39,037 nt of DNA from CAYSBE01 sp046309355 (lineage in GTDB: Bacteria; Bacteroidota; Bacteroidia; UKL13-3), in assembly GCA_046309355.1 (NCBI GenBank), contig JBKCPL010000039.1, positions 1 through 39,037 of the forward strand. The letters run 5' to 3'. Shown piece after piece: positions 1 through 6,940 of the stretch; position 1 is the first letter of the stretch; the number at the start of each line of letters is the position of its first letter. A program made the position numbers and the translations under genes. The notes beneath the pieces are model-generated. The model was not told the DNA's origin. It searched no databases and saw nothing but the letters and a program-made list of their open reading frames with translations.

Positions 1-172
1 GTACCCAAGTTGTGTAATCGTTTAACGCCCGAATAGTATCAAAAAACGAAGCAATTTGTTGTAAGTTGGACAGGTACGTTGTTTCGTGATATTTTTTCTT
101 TTCTAACGATTGTCGGTAAGCTATATAAACCACTAACATAGCAACCGAAATGATACTAATTATCAATATCAT
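1..172 (-). CDS. Partial membrane-anchored protein, N-terminal 57 residues
   Basis: This frame begins with ATG at 170-172 and runs off the left edge of the window, so only 57 codons are visible. The first 20 or so residues are strongly hydrophobic (rich in Ile, Val and Ser) and are followed by a basic patch with Arg, Gln and several Lys. This looks like an uncleaved signal anchor or single N-terminal transmembrane helix, with a soluble part after it. The downstream residues do not match a family I recognise. A 42-codon frame ends 5 nt upstream on the same strand and could be translated with it. Composition and the clean hydrophobic-then-basic pattern support a real gene. Function is unknown. 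Confidence 0.55.
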   Translation of the reverse strand, partial: MILIISIISVAMLVVYIAYRQSLEKKKYHETTYLSNLQQIASFFDTIRALNDYTTWV

Positions 173-177
173 ACTTG

Positions 178-306
178 TTACTTGTGTTTTTTAGGCTTCG
201 TTTGTGACATCGGGTTGTCGTTTTGCCTGTCAGGTATCTCATTTATACGCACTATAACTTCTGAATCTCTCACCATTTTGTACAATATGCGCACGTTACA
301 GGTCAT
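178..306 (-). CDS. Possible 42-residue small protein
   Basis: An ATG at 304-306 opens a 42-codon frame ending in TAA at 178-180, 5 nt before the start of the membrane-anchored partial gene. The predicted peptide is hydrophilic, with an acidic and hydrophobic middle and a lysine-rich end. An internal ATG at codon 11 could be the real start. The close spacing suggests co-translation with the next gene. There is no recognisable domain and a chance frame of this length is quite possible. Confidence 0.3.
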   Translation of the reverse strand: MTCNVRILYKMVRDSEVIVRINEIPDRQNDNPMSQTKPKKHK

Positions 307-432
307 GTGTGTGTTAGCTCAGTGTGTGTTTTTTTGAATGGCTAATATAACAAAATGCCAATAGAATAAACATTTGCATGAAAAATTCTGTAAAACGCAT
401 AATCAATTGAGCAGGTGCAGCCGGTAGGGCAG

Positions 433-1047
433 TTAATGGGCAAGCACACCCTTGCCCTGACGCAGTATCACGGGTTCGCTGCCCGTACAGTCAACAATGG
501 TAGAAGGCTCGTGGCCTCCGGCACCGCCATCAATAACCAGTGACACCTGATGCCTGAATTTTTCTGCTATTTCCTGCGGGTCGGTCATGTATTCCAGTAT
601 CGTATCATCGTGGTGTATGGTGCTTACCAGCAGGGGGTACTCCAGCTGCGCTACAATGGTTTGCGCAATCACGTGATCGGGCACACGTATTCCTATGGTT
701 TTTTTGTTGCCCGCAAACCACTTGGTTACCTGTTTATTTGCTTGCACGATAAACGTAAAAGGACCCGGCAGGTTGTTTTTCATGAGCCTGAACGTGCTTT
801 TATCGAGCGGGGCTGTGTACTCAGAAAGATGGGAGAGGTCGGAGCACAGCAGCGAAAAATGTACTTTCTCGGGCTTTTTGCCCGCTATGCGGCACATCGT
901 TTCCAGGGCTTTCTTGCTGTTCAGTTTACAGCCCATGGCATAAATGGTATCGGTAGGTAAAATAATTACCTGATCGGTATTAAGCGCATCAATCACACGT
1001 TTTAACTCCCGCGGATTGGGGTTTTTCGGATGCAGTTCGATGAGCAT
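433..1047 (-). CDS. YrdC/Sua5-family L-threonylcarbamoyladenylate synthase-like protein
   Basis: A 204-residue protein of the YrdC/Sua5/YciO family. In this family TsaC/Sua5 enzymes make threonylcarbamoyl-AMP from threonine, bicarbonate and ATP, the first step of the t6A modification at tRNA position 37. The domain fills the whole protein. The conserved opening PTDTIYAMGC is at about residues 31-40, a basic Lys-Lys-Pro segment follows near residue 57, and the STIVDCTG strand is near 181-188. There is no C-terminal Sua5 extension, so it is the short form. YciO-type paralogues have the same fold, and assignment to TsaC rather than YciO is not certain. It starts 11 nt after the stop of the AAA+ ATPase gene and is probably its operon partner. 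Confidence 0.85.
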   Translation of the reverse strand: MLIELHPKNPNPRELKRVIDALNTDQVIILPTDTIYAMGCKLNSKKALETMCRIAGKKPEKVHFSLLCSDLSHLSEYTAPLDKSTFRLMKNNLPGPFTFIVQANKQVTKWFAGNKKTIGIRVPDHVIAQTIVAQLEYPLLVSTIHHDDTILEYMTDPQEIAEKFRHQVSLVIDGGAGGHEPSTIVDCTGSEPVILRQGKGVLAH

Positions 1048-1058
1048 AGATACAGTGG

Positions 1059-3677
1059 CTACGCCTGGTTAGGGCGGTTAAATCCAATGCTGGGCTTATC
1101 CTGTTTGGCTTCGTAATCTATTTTAAACTCATCTACATCTTCCCGTTTAAGTACCTGAATCATTTCCATGGTGCGTTCAGATGGTTCTATTTTGGCTAAC
1201 CGCAAATGCTGATTTTTAATGGCCTGCTCCACTATTTTTCTCACCTCGCGTGCATTGCCGAAGTGTCTGCTGCGGGTTTCAAATTGGAAATTCATGTAGT
1301 TGCGCACATGTTCTTTGGCGGCATCATCGGGCTTAATGCTGTTGCTGGCCAGCATTTTCATGGCAATTTCAAACAGCTGTTCGGAGTTGTAATCCGTGAA
1401 ATAAAATTCCCGGTCGAACCGCGAGTGCAATCCCGGATTTGAAGAGAGAAAATTCTTCATGTTATCCGTATATCCGGCTACAATCACTACAAATTCGCCC
1501 CGGTTATCTTCCATACGCTTCAGTATGGTTTCAATGGCTTCTTTGCCAAAGTCATTTTCATTTCCTTCACTTAGCGCATACGCCTCGTCAATAAACAGCA
1601 CACCCCCCATGGCTTTATTGAGTACCTCGGTTGTTTTTAGTGCTGTTTGGCCTACATAGCCACCTACCAGCGACTGCCTGTCGCACTCTACCAGCGTGCC
1701 GCGTTCAAGTATACCCAAGGCTTTGTAAATCTGAGCCAATAAACGTGCTACGGTGGTTTTTCCGGTTCCCGGGTTTCCGGTAAACACGGCATGCAATGAA
1801 AACGACTGACGAATGTCTTTTCCTACTTCTTTGTAAAAACGCACAAGCTTCACCAGCTCATCAATTTCGTTTTTGATATTCTCCAGACCAATCATGCTGT
1901 GCAAGGCATTGAGGGCCGATTTCAGCAGCTCTTCATCAATCGGAATATCGGCAATGCTTCTGTACGATGCGTTGAATATTTTCATCACATCATCGGCAGT
2001 AATGGTAGAGAGGGTATCTTTATCAAGCGATGCCGGATTTTGCGTTTGCATCAGGCGCAGTCCCATGTTCATTTTTCCATCATCGATGATGGTATTTACA
2101 TAACGGGCATTGCCAAATGTTTTATCGCGCTCGCGGTAGGCATCCACCAGTTTTTTATACAGGGCATCTTTGGCATCCGGACTAAATTGTACGGCTTTGC
2201 GTTTGGCGGTATATTCGGCTATCAGCATCAGTTCCTGTGGCGTATAATCGGGGAAGTCGTAGTACATACTGAACCGCGATTTCAATCCCGGGTTCGATTC
2301 CAGGAAGCTATTCATTTCTTCCGGATAGCCGGCAACAATGATGGCCAGGTCGCCATCACCGTCACTCATTTCTTTCAATAAAATTTCAATCGACTCCTTA
2401 CCAAAATCTTTGGAGTCATCGTTTTTACGAGCCAGTGCATACGCCTCATCAATAAACAAGATGCCGCCTTTGGCTTTTTTAATCACGTCTTTGGTTTTAG
2501 GCGCAGTCTGCCCGATGTATTCAGCCACCAAATCGGAACGGTCGGCCTCTACCACATGCCCTTTGGATAACAGGCCAAGTTCGGCATAAATTTTACCCAG
2601 CATTTTAGCCACCGTAGTTTTTCCTGTTCCGGGATTTCCGGTAAATACGGCATGCAGATTAATGCGGTCAGAATCCTCAAATCCTTTTTCTTTTCGCAGC
2701 TTGATGAAGTTGAGGTACGTGGTGTATTCTTTTACTTTCTTTTTTATGGAATCAAGACCGATTAGTGCATCCAGTTCTTTCAGCACCCCATCTACCGATT
2801 CCTGAGTAGGAGTTCGCTGCGAAGGTTCCGGCTTGTTGCGCGCCCTCACTACTTTGGTTAAATCTTCGGCCACATCCGTAAATTTATCGCCTATTTCGTA
2901 AGGTATAGATGCAATAAGCTGATCCATAAATACCACATCAATCGTATAGAAATCCTTACCCCATGTGCCTTTTTGATCAGAGCCCCAGCCAACTGACGTT
3001 TCAATCAGTTTTTCGTTCGTATTCACCACAAACAATTTTTCGATGGTTCCTTTGAGCTGGCCTGCACGGGTTCGGAAATAGAACATAAGTTCACAGTTCC
3101 ATTTTTCTTCGTTGGTTACCTGATTTTCGGCAGCAAACTCCAGCCATACATACCTTGTTTCGGCAGCATCGAATCCTGAAATGTATTTGCGTTCCTTTTT
3201 CGGCAAATTGGAATCGGGGCCTTCGTATAGTTTTATGGAAGAAATGGTGAAGTACGGGTTTACGGTGTCGGTAACAATGCCTTGGTCTTCTATGTAAAAA
3301 AGTTTTTCGGCTACAAATACATGGTCAATCCAGGCTTCCCAGCGGTAGGTGCCTTTTTTCCAGTAGGCACCGGGAGTTTTAACACCCCATCCTTCGCGTA
3401 TATACACGATGTTTTCATCTTTGCGGATGGTGCGGTCGGCAACCAGGTTGCATATTTCGGTATTGTCGCTCAGGTTAACGCATTTCAGGCTTAAGCGAAC
3501 ATCCCAGTTGTCTTCGTCAAATAATTTGTTGTAAAACGACAGTTCAGCGTATATGAATGTACATTCCGACTCATCGTATACCAGCCTGTATTTTTTCTCG
3601 TTATTGGCAAGCCACTCGGTAGATCCGAATATTTTTAAATCGCGGAATTTATAATGAATTGGTTTCTCCTTGGCCAT
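1059..3677 (-). CDS. Double AAA+ ATPase (CbbX/SpoVK-like) with duplicated N-terminal beta domain
   Basis: An 872-residue protein with two AAA+ modules of the CbbX/SpoVK/EccA type. These are ring-forming ATPases that remodel partner proteins. Module 1 has a Walker A GNPGTGKT near residue 347 and Walker B ILFIDEA near 406. Module 2 repeats the Walker A near 634, followed by its own FIDEAYAL. Both have the family's pore-side YIGQT/YVGQT segment and a Ser-Arg-Phe box. The first 270 residues are beta-rich and appear to hold two related domains of about 100 residues (about 30-131 and 175-264). Each has an Arg-Tyr strand, a Trp-Asn/Asp strand and a Gly-Trp-Gly segment followed by Gly-x-Tyr/Trp. I do not recognise this N-terminal domain. 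It probably binds the substrate or partner. Cytoplasmic; function unknown. Upstream of the yrdC-like gene by 11 nt. Confidence 0.85.
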   Translation of the reverse strand: MAKEKPIHYKFRDLKIFGSTEWLANNEKKYRLVYDESECTFIYAELSFYNKLFDEDNWDVRLSLKCVNLSDNTEICNLVADRTIRKDENIVYIREGWGVKTPGAYWKKGTYRWEAWIDHVFVAEKLFYIEDQGIVTDTVNPYFTISSIKLYEGPDSNLPKKERKYISGFDAAETRYVWLEFAAENQVTNEEKWNCELMFYFRTRAGQLKGTIEKLFVVNTNEKLIETSVGWGSDQKGTWGKDFYTIDVVFMDQLIASIPYEIGDKFTDVAEDLTKVVRARNKPEPSQRTPTQESVDGVLKELDALIGLDSIKKKVKEYTTYLNFIKLRKEKGFEDSDRINLHAVFTGNPGTGKTTVAKMLGKIYAELGLLSKGHVVEADRSDLVAEYIGQTAPKTKDVIKKAKGGILFIDEAYALARKNDDSKDFGKESIEILLKEMSDGDGDLAIIVAGYPEEMNSFLESNPGLKSRFSMYYDFPDYTPQELMLIAEYTAKRKAVQFSPDAKDALYKKLVDAYRERDKTFGNARYVNTIIDDGKMNMGLRLMQTQNPASLDKDTLSTITADDVMKIFNASYRSIADIPIDEELLKSALNALHSMIGLENIKNEIDELVKLVRFYKEVGKDIRQSFSLHAVFTGNPGTGKTTVARLLAQIYKALGILERGTLVECDRQSLVGGYVGQTALKTTEVLNKAMGGVLFIDEAYALSEGNENDFGKEAIETILKRMEDNRGEFVVIVAGYTDNMKNFLSSNPGLHSRFDREFYFTDYNSEQLFEIAMKMLASNSIKPDDAAKEHVRNYMNFQFETRSRHFGNAREVRKIVEQAIKNQHLRLAKIEPSERTMEMIQVLKREDVDEFKIDYEAKQDKPSIGFNRPNQA

Positions 3678-3831
3678 AGCAGTGTTAATTAATTACTTTA
3701 CGATAGATACATTTTCGTATACAACGTTGCATCAACTAACTTGAATTTGCAATTATTACGTATTAACTTTCCAAAATTGCCCGAGTTCGGGTATTAATTT
3801 CAGCAGGCATAAAAAAACGCCTTGGTTATTC

Positions 3832-3861
3832 TTGTATTATTAGTGCAGAAGTTTACATTTG
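3832..3861 (+). promoter_or_regulatory. Bacteroidota sigma-70 promoter of the tRNA-Ser/tRNA-Pro operon
   Basis: TTG at 3832-3834 is followed after 19 nt by TACATTTG at 3854-3861. This matches the Bacteroidota consensus of TTG/TTTG near -33 and TAnnTTTG near -7. Transcription would begin about 15-20 nt before the tRNA-Ser 5' end at 3883. I see no second copy of the -7 motif between the two tRNAs, so tRNA-Pro and the repeat copies before it are probably read from this promoter. Confidence 0.75.
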
Positions 3862-3882
3862 CAATCCTCAAAAAAAATAGAA

Positions 3883-3975
3883 GGAGAGATGGGTGAGTGG
3901 CTGAAACCACCGGTTTGCTAAACCGACATACGGGGTTTACTCGTATCGAGGGTTCGAATCCCTCTCTCTCCGCCA
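3883..3975 (+). tRNA. tRNA-Ser (anticodon GCT)
   Basis: A full class II tRNA cloverleaf. The acceptor strand GGAGAGA pairs with TCTCTCC, the T-arm is GAGGG-TTCGAAT-CCCTC, and a long variable arm sits between the anticodon and T arms, as expected for serine. The anticodon GCT is at 3917-3919, in the loop TTGCTAA. It reads AGC and AGT codons. The CCA end is encoded at 3973-3975, unlike the tRNA-Pro downstream. It has a strong promoter and is the first gene of the tRNA-Ser/tRNA-Pro unit. Confidence 0.95.
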
Positions 3976-4036
3976 GTTTTTCTGAGGGGATGCGTAAGGG
4001 AGTCGTGCTCGCACGATAAACACCAAAAAACGCAAT

Positions 4037-4093
4037 CGGGGTGTAGCGTATCCCGATAGCAATCGGGATGGTATCGCGCCATACCCGATACAA
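4037..4093 (+). repeat. tRNA-Pro-derived copy 1 with D-loop palindrome
   Basis: Bases 4037-4050 match the first 14 nt of the intact tRNA-Pro (acceptor strand and start of the D-arm). The palindrome TCCCGATAGCAATCGGGA (4051-4068; 7-bp arms, AGCA loop) then replaces a few D-loop bases. The match resumes as TGGTATCGCGCCA up to the anticodon stem. The anticodon, T-arm and 3' acceptor are missing, so this copy cannot be a functional tRNA. The last part can form another hairpin, GTATCG (4071-4076) with CGATAC (4086-4091). An A-rich spacer ending in AACGC-AAT precedes it, as before the other copy and the intact gene. Confidence 0.85.
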
Positions 4094-4108
4094 AACTAAA
4101 ACGCTAAT

Positions 4109-4163
4109 CGGGGTGTAGCGTATCCCGATAGCAATCGGGATGGTATTGCGCCATATCCGATAC
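4109..4163 (+). repeat. tRNA-Pro-derived copy 2 with D-loop palindrome
   Basis: A second partial tRNA-Pro copy, starting 72 nt after copy 1 and 70 nt before the intact gene. The acceptor strand and the D-arm start are exact. The same 18-nt palindrome lies at 4123-4140 in the same D-loop position. The following hairpin has GTATTG in place of GTATCG, which turns one G-C pair into a G-T wobble and keeps the pairing. The 3' half of the tRNA is absent. It lies in the spacer between tRNA-Ser and tRNA-Pro and is probably transcribed with them. Confidence 0.85.
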
Positions 4164-4178
4164 AAAAAAAACGCTAAT

Positions 4179-4252
4179 CGGGGTGTAGCGTAGCCTGGTA
4201 TCGCGCCACATTTGGGATGTGGAGGTCGTAGGTTCGAATCCTGCCACCCCGA
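4179..4252 (+). tRNA. tRNA-Pro (anticodon TGG)
   Basis: A complete cloverleaf. Acceptor CGGGGTG pairs with CACCCCG, the anticodon stem CCACA/TGTGG holds the loop TTTGGGA with anticodon TGG at 4213-4215, and the T-arm is GTAGG-TTCGAAT-CCTGC. It should read CCN proline codons. CCA is not encoded: the gene is followed by CAAG. The D-loop is normal here, while the two upstream copies carry a palindrome at this point. A factor-independent terminator follows at once. Confidence 0.95.
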
Positions 4253-4259
4253 CAAGCTA

Positions 4260-4291
4260 AGCCTGAACTGGAATACGTTCAGGCTTTTTTT
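4260..4291 (+). terminator. Rho-independent terminator after tRNA-Pro
   Basis: The 9-bp stem AGCCTGAAC/GTTCAGGCT with an 8-nt loop is followed by a run of seven T (4285-4291). It lies 8 nt downstream of tRNA-Pro and ends the tRNA-Ser/tRNA-Pro transcript. Confidence 0.85.
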
Positions 4292-4639
4292 GTGCCATAC
4301 AGCCAGATGCGCAGCAATGGCGCTTGCAGGGACTCTCTCCATTAGAATTATACAAATTCTTCCTGCGTTAATAGTATCGGATTCAGTCGCGGTTAATAAA
4401 TACAACCAACGGACACACTATTTTTCGAATTACGATGCTCAACAAGTTAAAGTTTAACATATTTCACACCATGATTACTGTACACAAGACGGTTATTTCG
4501 CTATACCGATACGAATTGACCATGGCCGGTATGCATAATATAGGTGGTCCTTTGGATGACAAAGGTTTTGAAGCCTTCCTGAAAACTTAGGTTTATTTGA
4601 AAACGAACAAATGATGACCAGCTACCCCAGCTTACCGGG
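4292..4639. other. Gene-poor spacer between the tRNA operon and the next gene
   Basis: About 350 nt with no recognised gene, repeat or RNA. The longest sensible reading is a 39-codon plus-strand frame at 4471-4590, listed separately. Longer frames crossing the tRNA genes on either strand are readings of tRNA and repeat sequence and are not supported as genes. Confidence 0.6.
4471..4590 (+). CDS. Possible 39-residue small protein
   Basis: ATG at 4471 opens a 39-codon frame ending with TAG at 4588-4590. The predicted peptide has mixed composition, including a Gly-Gly-Pro turn and an acidic and aromatic end, which looks protein-like. There is no recognised family and no clear promoter. It could be a real small gene, the remnant of a longer gene, or chance. 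Confidence 0.22.
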   Translation: MITVHKTVISLYRYELTMAGMHNIGGPLDDKGFEAFLKT

Positions 4640-5317
4640 TTAAAAACGATACGCCAAATTAAATCCATTAAAAGTAGGAACAAACGATAATTTAGCACTA
4701 CTACTACGGCTTAGCTTAGCTAATTGATATCCTGAGCTGGCTGCAACAATGACGGCAACGCCAGCTAACCCAATACCTGCACCGGTAAGAATACGTATAT
4801 TCTGGTTATACTCATTTACATCTTTACTGTATGCAGATAACTTCCTATTGTACTCATCAACTGAATTAGGATTTAACCAATCTGGCTGTGCGGGTGCTTG
4901 CGGTACGCTGCTCATTAAATACACTACTCCACAGGTAGCTGAACCAACACCTAGTATAATGGCAGCAGTAAATCCATTAGCCACCCTGTTATAATCTTCA
5001 GTACTTACCGACATTCCCGAGTTTGACTTAGCAATGCTGTTTTGCTGTTCAATGGTAGGTACCACTTTATTTGTGTCGGCTTCTAAGTTATTCTTAGCCT
5101 CTTCCGGGCTATTGTTATACTGCATGTATTCCACCAGATAACGTGGCACTTTTTTTATACTCATGGTAGTATCGCCCTTGCGTATGAATTGTATATACTC
5201 CGGATCTTCAAAAGTGATTTTACAATTGAAAGCTTCCGTGTTTTTTAGCTTCAGCAAATCTTGTGCATGAGCGAATATAGCCGACAATATAGCAATGAGT
5301 AGTATGATAGTTTTCAT
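4640..5317 (-). CDS. Hypothetical exported protein with two hydrophobic segments
   Basis: The ATG at 5315-5317 gives 225 residues that begin with a typical signal peptide (basic start, about 14 hydrophobic residues, then Ala-His-Ala before the likely cut). A start 18 nt upstream is open but would add a non-signal-like extension. After the signal comes a beta-rich stretch of about 60 residues, resembling the 'contains a nucleotide or metal response' type of short exported domain only loosely, so I do not name it. Then follow a polar linker and two hydrophobic helices (near residues 115-135 and 175-195), separated by a Tyr/Asn-rich polar segment. The end is aromatic (Ala-Tyr-Arg-Phe), as in many outer-membrane or periplasmic Bacteroidota proteins. 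Likely envelope location, unknown function. It diverges from mrp. Confidence 0.6.
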   Translation of the reverse strand: MKTIILLIAILSAIFAHAQDLLKLKNTEAFNCKITFEDPEYIQFIRKGDTTMSIKKVPRYLVEYMQYNNSPEEAKNNLEADTNKVVPTIEQQNSIAKSNSGMSVSTEDYNRVANGFTAAIILGVGSATCGVVYLMSSVPQAPAQPDWLNPNSVDEYNRKLSAYSKDVNEYNQNIRILTGAGIGLAGVAVIVAASSGYQLAKLSRSSSAKLSFVPTFNGFNLAYRF

Positions 5318-5582
5318 AGTACAATGATACAACATTTTTAAGTGCAGTGTCAGTTCATAATTCCAATTACGCTATAGTTAATTATCTCATTGGTGGCACG
5401 TAAAACTAGTGCAGGTTTGATAAGTCGGTTTAGAATTTTAATGAACTTTACCGTTTTTTTAATACCCTATCGCCCAATTACGCAGCACTAATGTGTAAGT
5501 CCATTCAGGCATTTTGTGAAAAATGTTTACGGTTATTGTATCAATTTCAAAAGCTAAATTGCGCTGCCTTTGTTATAAAGAT

Positions 5583-6653
5583 ATGATAACACACGAATAC
5601 GTAATAAAAGCCTTGTCAACGGTGCAGGACCCCGACCTAAAGAAGGATTTGGTAACCCTGAACATGATTGAACATATAGAGATTGACGGAAATACAGTGT
5701 CTTTTACAGTGGTGTTAACCACACCCGCATGTCCGTTAAAAGAGAAGATAGAGAACGACTGCCGCGCTGCTATACAACTGCAATTTGGCGAAGCTGTTCA
5801 GGTAAACATCACCATGACGGCACGGGTGCTTTCAAACAGGTTGGACAAACTGGTTTTGCCCGGAGTTAAACACATTATAGCCGTTGTATCAGGCAAAGGC
5901 GGTGTTGGAAAATCAACCGTAGCTGCAAATCTGGCTCTGGCATTGCATAAAAACGGGGCATCGGTAGGGTTGTTAGATGCCGATATTCATGGTCCTTCGG
6001 TTCCGTTAATGTTTGGTGTACACGATGAACTTCCTGAAATGCGTACCCTAGACGGCAAACAACTGATGGTACCCATTGAACGGCACGGCATAAAATTGCT
6101 TTCCATTGGTTTTTTAATAAAACCGGATCAGGCAGTAGTGTGGCGTGGACCTATGGTTTCATCAGCATTGCGGCAGTTTGTGAACGACACCGATTGGGGC
6201 GAACTGGATTACCTTGTATTGGATATGCCACCCGGAACCGGAGATATACACCTGACCATGGCACAAATTGTTCCGGTAACCGGAGTTGTGCTGGTCACTA
6301 CGCCACAAGATGTAGCTATGGAAGATGCTAAAAAAGCAGCCACCATGTTCGCCATGCTTCCCGTAAAAATCCCGATTTTGGGGGTAGTTGAAAACATGAG
6401 CTGGTTTACACCTGCCGAATTACCGGGTTCTAAGTACTATATATTCGGGCAAGGCGGAGGGGAGCAATTGGCTAAACTTACCCATTCACCCGTACTGGGT
6501 CAAATTCCTTTGGTGCAAAGTGTGCGAGAAGGAGGAGATAAGGGCATGCCGGCTGTTTTAGACACGCAGGATGCCACACAAGCGCTGTTTTTAGCTATTT
6601 CGAGACGCGTTGCACAGCAGATTTCGCTGTTGCAAACAGATGGTGTAAAGTGA
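5583..6653 (+). CDS. mrp: Mrp/NBP35-family iron-sulfur carrier P-loop ATPase
   Basis: 356 residues from the ATG at 5583. The frame is open 20 codons further up, but that extension is unlike the family, which begins with the MIP18/DUF59 domain. That domain covers about residues 1-80. The Mrp P-loop ATPase follows, with the deviant Walker A GKGGVGKS at residues 104-111 and the DADIHGPS and DMPPGTGD segments. ApbC/Mrp proteins bind and pass on Fe-S clusters to apo-proteins in the cytoplasm. The paired Cys-x-x-Cys near the C-terminus of many Mrp proteins is replaced here by a TPAELPGSKYYIFG segment, which I recall as usual in Bacteroidota. It lies 25 nt upstream of nfu, matching a joint role in cluster delivery. 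Confidence 0.92.
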   Translation: MITHEYVIKALSTVQDPDLKKDLVTLNMIEHIEIDGNTVSFTVVLTTPACPLKEKIENDCRAAIQLQFGEAVQVNITMTARVLSNRLDKLVLPGVKHIIAVVSGKGGVGKSTVAANLALALHKNGASVGLLDADIHGPSVPLMFGVHDELPEMRTLDGKQLMVPIERHGIKLLSIGFLIKPDQAVVWRGPMVSSALRQFVNDTDWGELDYLVLDMPPGTGDIHLTMAQIVPVTGVVLVTTPQDVAMEDAKKAATMFAMLPVKIPILGVVENMSWFTPAELPGSKYYIFGQGGGEQLAKLTHSPVLGQIPLVQSVREGGDKGMPAVLDTQDATQALFLAISRRVAQQISLLQTDGVK

Positions 6654-6678
6654 TAAAGAATGTTAAATTTGTTGTGAG

Positions 6679-6921
6679 ATGAATAAAACTGAACTTATTG
6701 ATAAGATTGAACTAGCACTAAACTCTATGCGCCCATTTTTGCAAGCAGATGGTGGTGATGTAGAACTTGTTGATATAACATCAGAAATGGAAGTAAAACT
6801 TCGTCTGAAAGGAAACTGCAGCAGCTGTGAAATGAGCAGTATGACGATGAAAGCCGGAATTGAAAGCGGACTGAAAAATGCATTGCCGGAAATAAAATCG
6901 GTAGTTGCCATTAACCGATAA
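6679..6921 (+). CDS. nfu: NifU-like (Nfu) iron-sulfur scaffold protein
   Basis: A short 80-residue protein consisting only of the Nfu/NifU C-terminal domain. The paired cysteines Cys47-Ser-Ser-Cys50 that bridge a [4Fe-4S] cluster between two subunits are present, as is the N-terminal FLQADGGDVEL stretch typical of the family. Nfu assembles or transfers 4Fe-4S clusters to target enzymes. It is directly downstream of mrp, another Fe-S carrier, and 19 nt before the most likely dprA start. Confidence 0.92.
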   Translation: MNKTELIDKIELALNSMRPFLQADGGDVELVDITSEMEVKLRLKGNCSSCEMSSMTMKAGIESGLKNALPEIKSVVAINR

Positions 6922-6940
6922 CACAACTAGTGCATCGCCC

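Noticed and set aside
4024..4036. Possible short terminator near the end of tRNA-Ser (TCGTGC-TC-GCACGA just upstream)
   Set aside because: The stem is only 6 bp with a 2-nt loop and no T-run follows, so it is not counted as a terminator.
4037..4178. Attachment sites of an integrated element at the tRNA genes
   Set aside because: Integrases usually copy the 3' end of the tRNA; here the 5' half is copied on the 5' side. No integrase or phage gene lies nearby.
3800..4405. Open frame of about 200 codons on the minus strand across the tRNA-Ser/tRNA-Pro region
   Set aside because: It reads through two tRNA genes, the repeat copies and the terminator. Its repeats in protein form only mirror the DNA repeats.
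5523..5582. Upstream ATG extension of mrp
   Set aside because: The added 20 residues are not part of the MIP18 domain, which begins exactly after the ATG at 5583.
6905..6940. TTG start for dprA inside nfu
   Set aside because: It adds 12 residues with no family similarity, and an ATG at 6941 gives the normal N-terminus.
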